Shown one piece after another: positions 43,322 to 51,943 of a stretch of DNA of 64,000 bases. The position numbers and the translations under genes were made by a program. Below the pieces are notes generated by a model. The model was not told where the DNA came from. It searched no databases and saw nothing but the letters and a program-made list of their open reading frames with translations. Source of the DNA: JAIEPM01 sp964546815 (GTDB lineage Bacteria; Cyanobacteriota; Vampirovibrionia; Obscuribacterales; Obscuribacteraceae); contig CAZJLR010000003.1 in the NCBI GenBank assembly GCA_964546815.1, positions 124,001 to 188,000 of the forward strand, written 5' to 3'. Within the stretch, counting starts at the first letter, position 1. Every line of letters begins with the position of its first letter.

Positions 43322-44365
43322 ATGCTTGACTCAGACATAGTGCAGTCACTAATTGACCTGAATGACACGGCTGTCGACTTTAAGTCGGCCGAAGGAACGA
43401 TCCTAGCCTGGGGAAAAGGAGCTCAGCAACTGTACGGATACCAGACAGAAGAAGTGGTTGGGCTGTCTGCCGCCTCTCTTCAGACAGTTGCCTTTCGCGA
43501 AAAATACTCTAAGCTTATCTTTCAAGTGGTAACAAGCAAAACGCAGCAAAGCACCGACCTTTTGAGACAGAAGAAAGACGGTTCGGTGATTCCAATATTG
43601 CTTACAGTAAAACCAATACTGAACCCAGAAGGACAGCTTCTTGGATTAGCTGGCATCTCGAAAAGTCCGGTACAGCAAAGATCAAGTATGAACCAAACTT
43701 TGCTTGCTGTGCTAGAACATGACTTACTGAGCTATTTTCATGACGTTGAAAGAATAATTGATTTGACGCTGAAAAGCTCAGATGGGCTAAATCGCGTCGA
43801 GGAAGACTTGCTAAAAAGATTGCTCAGCGAAAATATGAAAACAAAAGAATACGTGGCAGACTTGATTCAGTATGGAAAGCTACGAAATCAAACAAAAAAC
43901 ATATTGTCAATTCAGCCAATTGAGCAACTCTTACGTCAACTCGAACAAAGCAATAGAAACTACAACATTAGAATTTTGAACTGCCCAAAACTAACGAAAC
44001 TGCAAATCTCGCCATCCTCATTTAAACGCATGCTGGAAATACTTGTAGAGAGGTTGCAAACCATTAGCAGCAGTGCCAAACCGGTATTTATTGACTGCGA
44101 TAACTCTGAAACATTTAAAATGAACATCTTTTGTCAGGGGATGCCGCTTTTCGATTTTTCAAATGACTCTTTCAACGAAGACTATGATGACGGAGCCGCA
44201 GCTGCTCAGAGCGGACTAGGTAGAAAAGGTCTGGCGCTTGCCGAGATAATCGCCAGACTTCATAATCTTAGACTAGAATATTTCAAGGATGGCGAACTCT
44301 ACGGATTTAGACTCGCCAATGATTGCAGTCAGCCAGTCGTAGAGGGTAAGGTTCTTAATGGATAA
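43322..44365 (+). CDS. PAS-domain protein with degenerate histidine kinase-like core
   Basis: The 347-residue soluble protein begins with a PAS domain (LIDLNDTAVDFKSAEGTILAWGKGAQQLYGYQTEEVVGLSAASL... PIVLLTVKPILNPEGQLLGLAGISK). A helical region with VLEHDLLSYFHDVERII resembles the histidine phosphotransfer helix but is not a clear match. The end contains no N-box Asn and no DxGxG: the ATPase part (FKMNIFCQGMPLF...LGRKGLALAEIIARLHNLRLEYFKDGE) appears degenerate. The ATG at 43322 is preferred; an upstream in-frame start at 43286 exists. Its stop overlaps the start of a response regulator gene, so it probably regulates that protein rather than phosphorylating it. Confidence 0.72.
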   Translation: MLDSDIVQSLIDLNDTAVDFKSAEGTILAWGKGAQQLYGYQTEEVVGLSAASLQTVAFREKYSKLIFQVVTSKTQQSTDLLRQKKDGSVIPILLTVKPILNPEGQLLGLAGISKSPVQQRSSMNQTLLAVLEHDLLSYFHDVERIIDLTLKSSDGLNRVEEDLLKRLLSENMKTKEYVADLIQYGKLRNQTKNILSIQPIEQLLRQLEQSNRNYNIRILNCPKLTKLQISPSSFKRMLEILVERLQTISSSAKPVFIDCDNSETFKMNIFCQGMPLFDFSNDSFNEDYDDGAAAAQSGLGRKGLALAEIIARLHNLRLEYFKDGELYGFRLANDCSQPVVEGKVLNG

Positions 44366-45110
44366 TCCAGATACTTGCAAAACACGAGTAATCTTAGTCG
44401 AAGATCAAGAACTGACCCGCATGGGCATAAAAGTTGCACTTGAACGCAGTGCGCAAGTAGAAATTGTAGGCGAAGCCGGCGACGGGCTTAGCGCCGTAGA
44501 TCTGGCTGGTAAGGTTGCACATGATGTCATTTTGATGGACATTGGTCTTCCCTTCTTAAACGGCATTGACGCGTCTATAAAAATTCGCGAACTTTATCCA
44601 AACTCAAAATGCCTGATGCTCACGTCCCACAAAGAAGCCAACCACGTTTTCGCAGCATTAAATGCCGGCGCCAGAGGATATTCTCAAAAATCAGTTTCAA
44701 TCGCTAGATTGCTAACTGCTATAAAAGCTATTCAGCAAGGTGATATTTGGCTTGACCCAGAAATTGCCGAAGTAATTTTTGCAAACATGAACAATACACT
44801 TAAGACAGCGCCGGCCGTTGAAGAACAAGTCCAAATAGCTAGCGGACGAGATATTCAAGAAAGAGAAGAACGAGAACAAAGTCGAAAAAGTTCCAAAGGA
44901 CCTGGTCCCCGAGAAGATCTCACAGACAGAGAATTGGAAGTACTAAATTTGGTTGTGGCTGGTCTGCGCAACACCGAAATTGCCGATAAACTTTGCATAA
45001 GTGTAGACACAGTTAAGTCGCACATGAGTCATATCATTGACAAACTTGCTGTAAGCGATCGCACGCAAGCTGCTCTGAAAGCCTTAAGAGCAGGACTTGT
45101 TTTTCTTTGA
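44358..45110 (+). CDS. NarL/FixJ-family response regulator
   Basis: The 250-residue protein has a receiver domain (ILVEDQELTRMGIKVALERS, phosphoacceptor Asp in DVILMDIGLPFLNG at about 61, conserved Thr/Ser in CLMLTSHKEA and Lys in GYSQKSV). A charged linker (EREEREQSRKSSKGPGPRE) leads to a LuxR-type helix-turn-helix (LTDRELEVLNLVVAGLRNTEIADKLCISVDTVKSHMSHIIDKLAVSDRTQAALKA). The ATG overlaps the stop of the PAS gene by 8 bases. It likely activates transcription when phosphorylated, by the divergent membrane kinase or another kinase. Targets are unknown. Confidence 0.92.
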   Translation: MDNPDTCKTRVILVEDQELTRMGIKVALERSAQVEIVGEAGDGLSAVDLAGKVAHDVILMDIGLPFLNGIDASIKIRELYPNSKCLMLTSHKEANHVFAALNAGARGYSQKSVSIARLLTAIKAIQQGDIWLDPEIAEVIFANMNNTLKTAPAVEEQVQIASGRDIQEREEREQSRKSSKGPGPREDLTDRELEVLNLVVAGLRNTEIADKLCISVDTVKSHMSHIIDKLAVSDRTQAALKALRAGLVFL

Positions 45111-45284
45111 ACATTCGCCTGAGCGATTGTTGACTGATAGCGTAGCTATTTCTGTCATCCAATAGTTGATGCTAATAATACTTTTTCCTCACGTGATTCC
45201 ACCCCGGTTGGATTGCGAACTCAGCTGCCATTGATATAACGGAAATATAGGGTTTGAGCTCAAGCAGCTCCGGGAGGAAGAATC

Positions 45285-45824
45285 ATGATTGCTGTTGTTT
45301 TGCAAAAATTGGAAATATGCGATTTTCCAAAACTATTAATGCTGTTTTCGAAAAGTGTGTTTCGTCCCCGACGACAATCAGACCCAGAATTAAGCCAAAA
45401 GCAAAGTACTCGAAGACCAAGTTCAACGAAAACACAAAGCGCCACCATGCTCCGCTTGAGAGAAGGCTCAAAGGAAGCCAGCAAGAGAGAACGCAGCTGC
45501 AGCATGGTGAAGTGGTTCCTCAAGGGGCGATTGAACTACCGTCAATCAACCGAAGTGACTCAAAAGTCACTTTCATCGATGATGCGATTACAACGAGCCG
45601 GAGTCGTCATAGACGAACTAGCGAACTTCGAATCAGAATGGCTGGTCAGTTCAATTCAACACAATCATTATTTCCCGGAAGATACCGCACAGCAGGTCAT
45701 TGACGAAATCGCCGAGCAAGAACTTGTGGAAGAAGAGCAGAACAGTCCGGAAATTTGTTTCGAACGAAATCTGATACCTCACGTTCGAAAAAATGGCAAA
45801 GCATTTTTGCAGATAGTGAGCTGA
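45285..45824 (+). CDS. hypothetical protein, coding frame probably disturbed
   Basis: GGGAGGAAG precedes the ATG at 45285, opening a 179-residue frame that ends 3 bases before the TPR gene. Its last 80 residues look like a real protein (RAGVVIDELANFESEWLVSSIQHNHYFPEDTAQQVIDEIAEQELVEEE). Its first 100 residues are Ser/Arg/Gln-rich and atypical, whereas another frame (45254-45703) reads well there (NAVFEKCVSSPTTIRPRIKPKAKY... AIELPSINRSDSKVTFIDDAITT). A single-base frameshift near 45590-45620, or sequencing error, would unite the two good halves into one protein of about 170 residues. No family is recognised. It is the first gene of the TadE/vWA locus. Confidence 0.5.
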   Translation: MIAVVLQKLEICDFPKLLMLFSKSVFRPRRQSDPELSQKQSTRRPSSTKTQSATMLRLREGSKEASKRERSCSMVKWFLKGRLNYRQSTEVTQKSLSSMMRLQRAGVVIDELANFESEWLVSSIQHNHYFPEDTAQQVIDEIAEQELVEEEQNSPEICFERNLIPHVRKNGKAFLQIVS

Positions 45825-45827
45825 ATC

Positions 45828-46304
45828 ATGTACAAACGAATTCTGAATTGGGTTGTATTCTCATTTGTTATGCTCAGTTTTTGTCCAAATCAGAGCTTGG
45901 CAGCAAATCATCCATACACACTTGTAGAGTCGTCCATAAGAACATCTAACTACACAAAGGCTCTCCAAATTTGCAGAACTATTTTAAGAAGAAATCCTGA
46001 CGATACCAGAGCAAGAAGATATGCAGCAATCAGTCTCTATTTTCTGGGATATCTAGAATCTGCTGAAAAAGCATTTCGCATTTGCCTTAGAGATGAGCCA
46101 GGAAATTACATAGACAGCCTTTACCTGGCACACTGCGCAATTTCTAGCGGTAATCTTGCAGACGCAGCACATTATTACGAGCAAGCATTGCTCATTTCTC
46201 CAAAAGCAAAGGAAGCCAAAGACGGACTATTGAGCTGTCGTAAATTAGCAAATGCGAATGGGAAATTTGAGCAAACAGCAAGATGTCGAGAATCAAAGTC
46301 ATGA
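45828..46304 (+). CDS. exported TPR protein
   Basis: A 158-residue protein with a signal peptide (RILNWVVFSFVMLSFCPNQSLA) and about three TPRs: YTKALQICRTILRRNPDDTRARRYAAISLYFLGYLESAEKAFRICLRDEPGNYIDSLYLAHCAISSGNLADAAHYYEQALLISP. This is the size and place of a TadD-like pilot or assembly factor in tad operons, which are TPR lipoproteins, although no lipobox is visible. It starts 3 bases after the previous gene and its stop overlaps the TadE-like start, so it belongs to this pseudopilin operon. Confidence 0.75.
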   Translation: MYKRILNWVVFSFVMLSFCPNQSLAANHPYTLVESSIRTSNYTKALQICRTILRRNPDDTRARRYAAISLYFLGYLESAEKAFRICLRDEPGNYIDSLYLAHCAISSGNLADAAHYYEQALLISPKAKEAKDGLLSCRKLANANGKFEQTARCRESKS

Positions 46305-46813
46305 CTCAAAGAAAAAAACTTGGAACTGCGAGCTTAGAGATTGTGGCAGTAATTTACTTCCTCTTGTTCCTACTTTTTATGCCTTTACTCAATTTACTCA
46401 GCATCGGCATTCGTTATTCAATAGCTCTTTCTTTAGCCCATGAAGCATCGGACCTGGCAGCACTAGCAAGCACATACTCTGACGAAAGCGCAAACTCTGC
46501 CGTGAATACAACAAAATCATTCTTACAAAATTCTGTCGGAGCGTGGAATGGGATAAAGCTGCTGTCAGTTAAGACTCGAATACTGGAAAAAAATTTGAAA
46601 ACGGGTGAAGTCATTTCATATCAGTCCAAGCTCCCGAAGCCTGCTGACCAACGAAGCAATTTATATTTACTCGAAACAGAACTCGACTGTTCTCTCGACC
46701 CTATTTTGAGCTATACACAGTTTCCAATTCGCATTCAGGGACTTACTGAAGCAATTCCAGTCAAAATTCAGGCAGAAAACATACCGGAAAATCCTCAGGG
46801 ATTGCATCTTTAA
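46301..46813 (+). CDS. TadE-like pseudopilin
   Basis: The 170-residue protein has the head QRKKLGTASLEIVAVIYFLLFLLFMPLLNLLSIGIRYS, with Glu within the hydrophobic helix, as in TadE proteins. A soluble domain follows. The ATG at 46301 overlaps the TPR gene's stop (ATGA); an ATG at 46283 would add six residues inside that gene. It lies directly before the von Willebrand A TadG-like gene. It would be an outer, minor pilin-like component of a Tad-like structure. Confidence 0.75.
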   Translation: MTQRKKLGTASLEIVAVIYFLLFLLFMPLLNLLSIGIRYSIALSLAHEASDLAALASTYSDESANSAVNTTKSFLQNSVGAWNGIKLLSVKTRILEKNLKTGEVISYQSKLPKPADQRSNLYLLETELDCSLDPILSYTQFPIRIQGLTEAIPVKIQAENIPENPQGLHL

Positions 46814-46828
46814 CTCGGAGAAGAAACT

Positions 46829-48580
46829 ATGCGCAATTCTAAGGGTCAGTCTGTCACGGTTCTGGTGCTGATGCTTGCTCTGATTTTCCTGGGGTCATTT
46901 TCACTCTTCTCAATAAACCTATCACTCGTTGTTTTAGCAAGAGAGCAACTCAAAGCAGCGGCTTCCGCTTGTGCGCTCGCCGCAGCCGCGGCTTTGTGCG
47001 ACGCAGACCAGGAAAACACCATGGCCGCGCACCAGTATGCAATTGAAGAAGGTTTGAAAATCTTCAGACAGAACCTCTGTCTCGGTAATCCACTTTCAAA
47101 TGCAAAACTAAGCAGCAAAGCAGGAGAGACTGCCTCAGAAGGCGACTGTTTGCTTAACTTCGAGTTTCTCGACCCAAATTCCAATTATCGAGTACTCAGT
47201 CCAGGTGACGAGAAAGCAAAAACGATTCGCGTCACTGCGTCATATGGAATGAAAAGCATTTTCAGCAATTATCTGCAATTGCCGGTAATAAATGTGCTGG
47301 CGGAAGGTTCTGCCGGAGTCCCAAAAATGGATATCGTGATTGTATTTGACGTTTCCGGATCTATGGACGACCAAACTCCTGTGAGCTTCGTGAAACGCAA
47401 CTGGGGCAAAGCCGGAAAAATCGAATACAGCCAGATTACAGATAGATCAGCACAAAGTAAGGGAACCATATTTGACACAATTCACCCCTCCCCTGGCGGA
47501 ACTGGACTCAACGCTCTGGCACCACAAGATCTCAGTGCAGCAGCATACGACTGCCAGACACCACTTTATTTTAGCGAAGCGAACTTTAAAGGTCATTCAG
47601 CACCGGGTCTTCGCGGCAGTTCTGAAAACAGTCCTCCAGGCAACAAACCGGGGGTATTCTCCATTCCATCTTCTCTTGGTTCCACACTAACTTTCACAGA
47701 TCTTGTGGTCAACATAGACGGCAATTCAACTTTCAAAGGAATCAGCCGAGATGGCTTCGATTTTCCAGATATCGCTACGGTAGTTGAAGCCGCACGTGGC
47801 AATCTGGAAAACGAAACACTATTCAAATCCAGCTTCGCAAATAGTGCGCTGAAGGTATACCCGAAGGCAGGCTATCAGCAAGCATACAGAAAACTTGCCC
47901 AACAAAATATTCATCCTCTCATAGATGCAATAAATGCTGTCGATACATTCAGCGTAATCTTAAACAACGCAGCCGATGTGCATTTTGGCTTCGTACCGTT
48001 TTCATCGGAAGCTGCACCAGTGTCAACAAGCAACACAACAAAAACCTGGGCTGTCGACCAGAGCTGGCAGAATGCCGGCACAACTGAAATAGAAAGAAGT
48101 CAATTATTACTAAATGCCAGCCCGTACAAAACTAATTTCAATGAATTGAGAACTTCACTTAATGAGCTAAATTCGTATGGTGGCACAAACATCGGACACG
48201 GCATTGTCGCAGCAATAGACAATCTAAAGAAGGGCTCACGAAAAGACGCTCGAAAGGCTATCATCCTCTTCACGGACGGACAACCGACTTCCGGAGGTCC
48301 CCTCAGTCGCGACCCATTAGAAAATGCCAGGAAAGCTGCAGCCATGGCAGCAAAAGAAGGCATACCAATTTACACAGTAGGACTTTCGCAAAGCGCAGAA
48401 CTTTTGTCCGCACAAAAGGCAATTCTCAACGACTGGAACGCCTCCCCCAACGATGGTGGCATCAGCGCAATCGCGGGAAATGGCGGCAAATTCTTCCTGG
48501 TTACAAATCAGCTTTATCTGCGCCGGGCATTTCAAAACATTGCAAGAGAGTTCGTTCAAATGCTGAGGACAAACTCATGA
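46829..48580 (+). CDS. TadG-like protein with von Willebrand A domain
   Basis: The 583-residue protein begins with a pilin-like head (RNSKGQSVTVLVLMLALIFLGSFSLFSINLSLVV). From about residue 165 there is a von Willebrand A domain with an intact metal site: DIVIVFDVSGSMDDQ (DxSxS at about 174), SYGGTNIGHGIVAA and AIILFTDGQPTSGG. Between these lies an insertion of about 200 residues. Such TadG/vWA proteins are anchored at the membrane and support Tad pili or adhesion. GGAGAAG precedes the ATG. The next gene overlaps its stop (ATGA). Confidence 0.86.
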   Translation: MRNSKGQSVTVLVLMLALIFLGSFSLFSINLSLVVLAREQLKAAASACALAAAAALCDADQENTMAAHQYAIEEGLKIFRQNLCLGNPLSNAKLSSKAGETASEGDCLLNFEFLDPNSNYRVLSPGDEKAKTIRVTASYGMKSIFSNYLQLPVINVLAEGSAGVPKMDIVIVFDVSGSMDDQTPVSFVKRNWGKAGKIEYSQITDRSAQSKGTIFDTIHPSPGGTGLNALAPQDLSAAAYDCQTPLYFSEANFKGHSAPGLRGSSENSPPGNKPGVFSIPSSLGSTLTFTDLVVNIDGNSTFKGISRDGFDFPDIATVVEAARGNLENETLFKSSFANSALKVYPKAGYQQAYRKLAQQNIHPLIDAINAVDTFSVILNNAADVHFGFVPFSSEAAPVSTSNTTKTWAVDQSWQNAGTTEIERSQLLLNASPYKTNFNELRTSLNELNSYGGTNIGHGIVAAIDNLKKGSRKDARKAIILFTDGQPTSGGPLSRDPLENARKAAAMAAKEGIPIYTVGLSQSAELLSAQKAILNDWNASPNDGGISAIAGNGGKFFLVTNQLYLRRAFQNIAREFVQMLRTNS

Positions 48581-49038
48581 TCAGAAGTAGATGTGGATCG
48601 TCAATTGTTGAACTGAGTATTTCATGCGTCGGACTTACAGCCGTTACGGTAGTGATGCTCAATATAATCATCGTCATATTCTCCTTTTTTCAGCACGACC
48701 GCTATTGCCAGTTGGCGGCCCGCGCCGCAAGTTTCGCCCAAAGCAAAGAGGAGGCAATAGCAATAGCTAGAGAAACGCTCAAGCAAATAAGCTCAGCAAG
48801 CCCATACCTTTCGACGCCAAGCTTCTCAGATGCAGACCTGAGCTTCGAAGTCGCCAGCGATGAAAAGCTGCGTTCCAAATCAAAACTAACACTGGTTACC
48901 CGAGCAATTATCAAATATCCCGCACCAGTTGTTCTGGGAGGAATAATAAATACTATGAACGAAGGCATCGAGTCCAGAGCCAGCTATACGCTTCCCTTGA
49001 CCAAAGTGAAATTAGCAATTCCCGGAGAATTGCAGTAA
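48577..49038 (+). CDS. TadE-like pseudopilin
   Basis: The 153-residue protein has the head RCGSSIVELSISCVGLTAVTVVMLNIIIVIFSFFQHDRY, again with a Glu at the helix start (SSIVELS). The soluble C-terminal part contains several charged segments and ends KLAIPGELQ. It overlaps the preceding gene by four bases and ends 36 bases before a convergent PLD gene. It closes the locus of TPR, TadE, vWA and TadE genes. Role in Tad-like assembly is inferred from the head sequence and company. Confidence 0.74.
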   Translation: MIRSRCGSSIVELSISCVGLTAVTVVMLNIIIVIFSFFQHDRYCQLAARAASFAQSKEEAIAIARETLKQISSASPYLSTPSFSDADLSFEVASDEKLRSKSKLTLVTRAIIKYPAPVVLGGIINTMNEGIESRASYTLPLTKVKLAIPGELQ

Positions 49039-49074
49039 TTCATCTTGCCTAGACTGCTTCTATCTGAGCAATTT

Positions 49075-50385
49075 CTATTTCTTCATTCCGCCATACGCAA
49101 TTTCGAGCCCTTGAATGTACTCGCGATACTGAGTTGCGATTTTTGCATTTTCAATTCCCAACGTATTTTCAGCGTTGTGAGTGGCATTTGTAGAATAGTT
49201 GAAACTGCCTGTCAGAGCCCACTTATCGTCTACAGACACAAGTTTATCGTGCATGAATTCAGCAGCAGGAAATGGAGCGTGCTTTTTCTCAACAAGATTA
49301 GCTTTGACTTTATTCCATAATGCGATTTTTGTTTGGCTGTCTTCAAAATGGGGCGAACCCTCTTTTGCTTTAGCCCATGCGCCCGCAGCATTTCTCATTT
49401 GCGGTCCATCATAAATACCTTCGACTGTTTTGCCTTCGTCAATTTTGTTGGCGAGAGCTTGCAAAATTGCTTGTGAGGAAATATCCATCGATGCGATATG
49501 CACTGATTCTTTTGCAGCCTGAATATGGTCTGCAATTTCCTTTTCGATAAAGGCGCCATCACCTGGCGAGAATGCAACAGTTACTGTGCTATCGCCAACT
49601 TTTATATCCTGATGCAAGTTCTTGCCTGTACCGGCAAATTTTCCTGCATCCCACATTTGTTGGTAGTCAGTCTCGTAAACTCCAGCGAGGTCTTTGGAAT
49701 TTTTTACTGTAATGATGTTATTGTCCTGGTCTCCAAAAGCATCTGTCGTGAAGTTTGTAGAGCCGGTCCAGACAGCGGCAGTGTCGTCATCTTTATCTCG
49801 CACGATGTACTTATCGTGCATGAGCTTGCCGCCACCAACAATTGGTTTTATGGTTATGCGTGAATCCAATCCAGCAGGAATATCAACACCAGCAGGACCG
49901 GCCGCCGATTGCAAATCAGCATCGGCAGGAGCAGCGGCCGCGCTGGCATGCTTAGCAGGAGGCTCGAACATCGCCAGTCTAATCGGCACGCCTTCTGAAG
50001 CCTTCTTATTTAATGCATCAACAACAGTTTTTTCTGCATTGCCATTGAGCTTAAAATGATAGATGGAAATATCGAGCGAGCTATGCGCACCGCTAATAAA
50101 GTTTGCAAGCTTTGAAGCTGTGTCGTCAATTTGCGCCTGCCGCTTTGCCGGGTCTTTTTGCTGAGTCAAGGTGACGATTTCAATTTCTGGCAGTGTCGAT
50201 TCGGCGCCACCGTTGCTGCCCTTACCGGAGCCGCGGCGGGCATGGGCGTCAAAGCTTGATGCAGTTCCTGCAAAAGAAAGCCTCTGGTCTGACAGGAAAT
50301 CGCCTGTATGCAGATTATCCGGCGTCTCTTTACTGGGGTCTACAAAATGCTGCTTCTCCGGGGGCTTAATTGCCTCGTTTTCCAT
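49075..50385 (-). CDS. phospholipase D-like protein with two HKD motifs
   Basis: The 436-residue protein has both catalytic motifs of the PLD superfamily: HDKYIVRDKDDDTAAVWTGSTNFT (HxK, then D, G-S-x-N) in the centre and MHDKLVSVDDKWALTGSFNYS near the C-terminus. The N-terminal 80 residues are polar and disordered, with no Sec signal. Members range from nucleases and lipases to secreted effectors; this one cannot be specified. Its fold is complete, with the two half-sites typical of the family. AAGGAG lies upstream, at a distance of 13 bases. It diverges from the YDNYNQ repeat gene, with a 300-base region between. Confidence 0.87.
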   Translation of the reverse strand: MENEAIKPPEKQHFVDPSKETPDNLHTGDFLSDQRLSFAGTASSFDAHARRGSGKGSNGGAESTLPEIEIVTLTQQKDPAKRQAQIDDTASKLANFISGAHSSLDISIYHFKLNGNAEKTVVDALNKKASEGVPIRLAMFEPPAKHASAAAAPADADLQSAAGPAGVDIPAGLDSRITIKPIVGGGKLMHDKYIVRDKDDDTAAVWTGSTNFTTDAFGDQDNNIITVKNSKDLAGVYETDYQQMWDAGKFAGTGKNLHQDIKVGDSTVTVAFSPGDGAFIEKEIADHIQAAKESVHIASMDISSQAILQALANKIDEGKTVEGIYDGPQMRNAAGAWAKAKEGSPHFEDSQTKIALWNKVKANLVEKKHAPFPAAEFMHDKLVSVDDKWALTGSFNYSTNATHNAENTLGIENAKIATQYREYIQGLEIAYGGMKK

Positions 50386-50703
50386 AATTGAGTTTCTACT
50401 CCTTAGCTAACCCTGACGGTGCTAGTCCTCAAATGCAAAAACTTGCCGAACAAGTTCCTGCAAAAGCTCAATTCCATACCTTCGCCCAGTATTCTCCCCT
50501 GGACGACACTTGGCAAGCGTAAGCTTCCCATACGATTGATGTCAAATATCATATTTAAGGAACGCTTTCTGATCTGGGCTTTGGTATTTCCACCATGGAC
50601 GCCCCCATGACAATAGCTAAAATGTAGTCAGGCTAAAATCAGAGTTAGGTACATACCCCGCCGTTCGACTTCAAATTCCCGTATCAGGCGTGGGGTGTAA
50701 TAG
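50386..50703. other. divergent intergenic region, PLD and repeat-protein genes
   Basis: No coding region is supported. It must hold both promoters. A-T-rich candidate -10 boxes for the plus gene (GCTAAAAT twice, near 50617 and 50633) are visible, but no convincing -35 or clear operator can be named. Confidence 0.35.
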
Positions 50704-51924
50704 ATGCAAGATTCTTTCGAGTCGTCAGAGCGTGGCGGCACTACTCGAGTTGCCTACAATAGTGAGCAGATTTCAGAGCAAAACGACCCTTATGGATTCA
50801 ATCAGGGGGAACGTTCAAACGCTCCAAATTGGGACCCTTATGATTTTCACCAGCAAAATCAACCGGGTAGGACCAATAGAGACCAGACTCCAAAGCCGGG
50901 CACGCCGACAGAGCTGCCCAAGCCTCCAGAGCCTGGCATACCACTGCCAAAGTTGCCTGACGCTCCTCGCGAGACCAGGCTACCTGATGGAGCTTTACTG
51001 GTATCAGATAGCAAAGGCAGAATTTGCGTCACTGGCTCAGCAGATGGCAGCAAGACGCGCGAAGTGAGATATGCCGCTTCGGGTGACGAGCAAAAAATCG
51101 ACCAGGTCGTCATTGACCATAACAGAGTTTATACAAGGAATGGCGACAGCAGAACCTGGTCATACACGGTTAACGGGCAGCCGGGCGGCACATGGTATGG
51201 CGAAGTGCACATGTCCCCAAATGGCGAATATTCAATTGAAGATGATACGACTCGCCAAATTAGAAAGTTTGCGTCCAACACAACCGAAATAACTGAGCAA
51301 GAAAATGTTGAGGCGCGCGCTCGCGCAGGAAATGCAAATCTGCGACAAGCTCAAGTTAATGCTGAACAGCAAATTCAATACGACAACTGTGGCAGACCAA
51401 TTCAATCGAATTGCCAACCGCAAGTTCGCTACGACAATTACAACCAGAATGGCCAGCCGCAAGTTCGCTACGACAATTACAACCAGAATGGCCAACCGCA
51501 GGTTCGCTACGACAATTACAACCAGAATTGCCAGCCACAGGTTCGCTACGACAATTACAACCAGAATTGCCAGCCGCAAGTTCGCTACGACAATTACAAT
51601 CCGAATTACGAGCAACAAGTTCGCTACGATCGCTACGGCAGACCGGTGCAGGTTCACTATGACCAGCAGATGCGCTACCAAAATTACAGACAACCCCAAT
51701 ATGACTGCTATCCACAAAACAGCTGCAATGGCGGCGCCGGCGCAAATTTTGCCCGCTCGATGCTAGCAACAATGGCTTATGGTGGCATGGGTCGTTATGG
51801 CGGATACGGCTTCTATCCGGGTGGATTTTACCCACGATATGGTAACGGCAATATCGGTGGTGCCATCGTAGGCTCTGTCATCAACCGGGCAATCTGGGGC
51901 GGCTTCCATCGCGGACGCTGGTAG
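50704..51924 (+). CDS. repeat protein with YDNYNQ tandem repeats and Gly/Tyr-rich C-terminus
   Basis: The 406-residue protein is not a recognised family. Residues 1-100 are Pro/Asn/Glu-rich; about 90-200 contain beta-type repeats (TRLPDGALLVSDSKGRICVTGSADGSKTREVRY...). From about residue 235 to 313 a 13-residue unit (QPQVRYDNYNQN with G or C) is repeated five times plus a degenerate sixth, encoded by 39-bp units. The C-terminus is Gly/Tyr-rich (YGGMGRYGGYGFYPGGFYP). No signal peptide is visible. GGGGTG is upstream of the ATG. It diverges from the PLD gene. A cell-surface or aggregation role is speculation. Confidence 0.7.
   Translation: MQDSFESSERGGTTRVAYNSEQISEQNDPYGFNQGERSNAPNWDPYDFHQQNQPGRTNRDQTPKPGTPTELPKPPEPGIPLPKLPDAPRETRLPDGALLVSDSKGRICVTGSADGSKTREVRYAASGDEQKIDQVVIDHNRVYTRNGDSRTWSYTVNGQPGGTWYGEVHMSPNGEYSIEDDTTRQIRKFASNTTEITEQENVEARARAGNANLRQAQVNAEQQIQYDNCGRPIQSNCQPQVRYDNYNQNGQPQVRYDNYNQNGQPQVRYDNYNQNCQPQVRYDNYNQNCQPQVRYDNYNPNYEQQVRYDRYGRPVQVHYDQQMRYQNYRQPQYDCYPQNSCNGGAGANFARSMLATMAYGGMGRYGGYGFYPGGFYPRYGNGNIGGAIVGSVINRAIWGGFHRGRW
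51409..51642 (+). repeat. 39-bp tandem repeat inside the YDNYNQ gene
   Basis: Five 39-bp units (51409-51603), each encoding (N)(C/G)QPQVRYDNYNQ, are followed by a more divergent unit (51604-51642). Most differences are single bases, so the array is young or homogenised; copy number is likely to vary between strains. Confidence 0.9.
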
Positions 51925-51943
51925 AAACTTGCTCGACTGAAAA

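Noticed and set aside
51409..51642. CRISPR-like regularly spaced repeats
   Set aside because: The repeats are head-to-tail without unique spacers and encode an in-frame peptide repeat; no cas genes are near.
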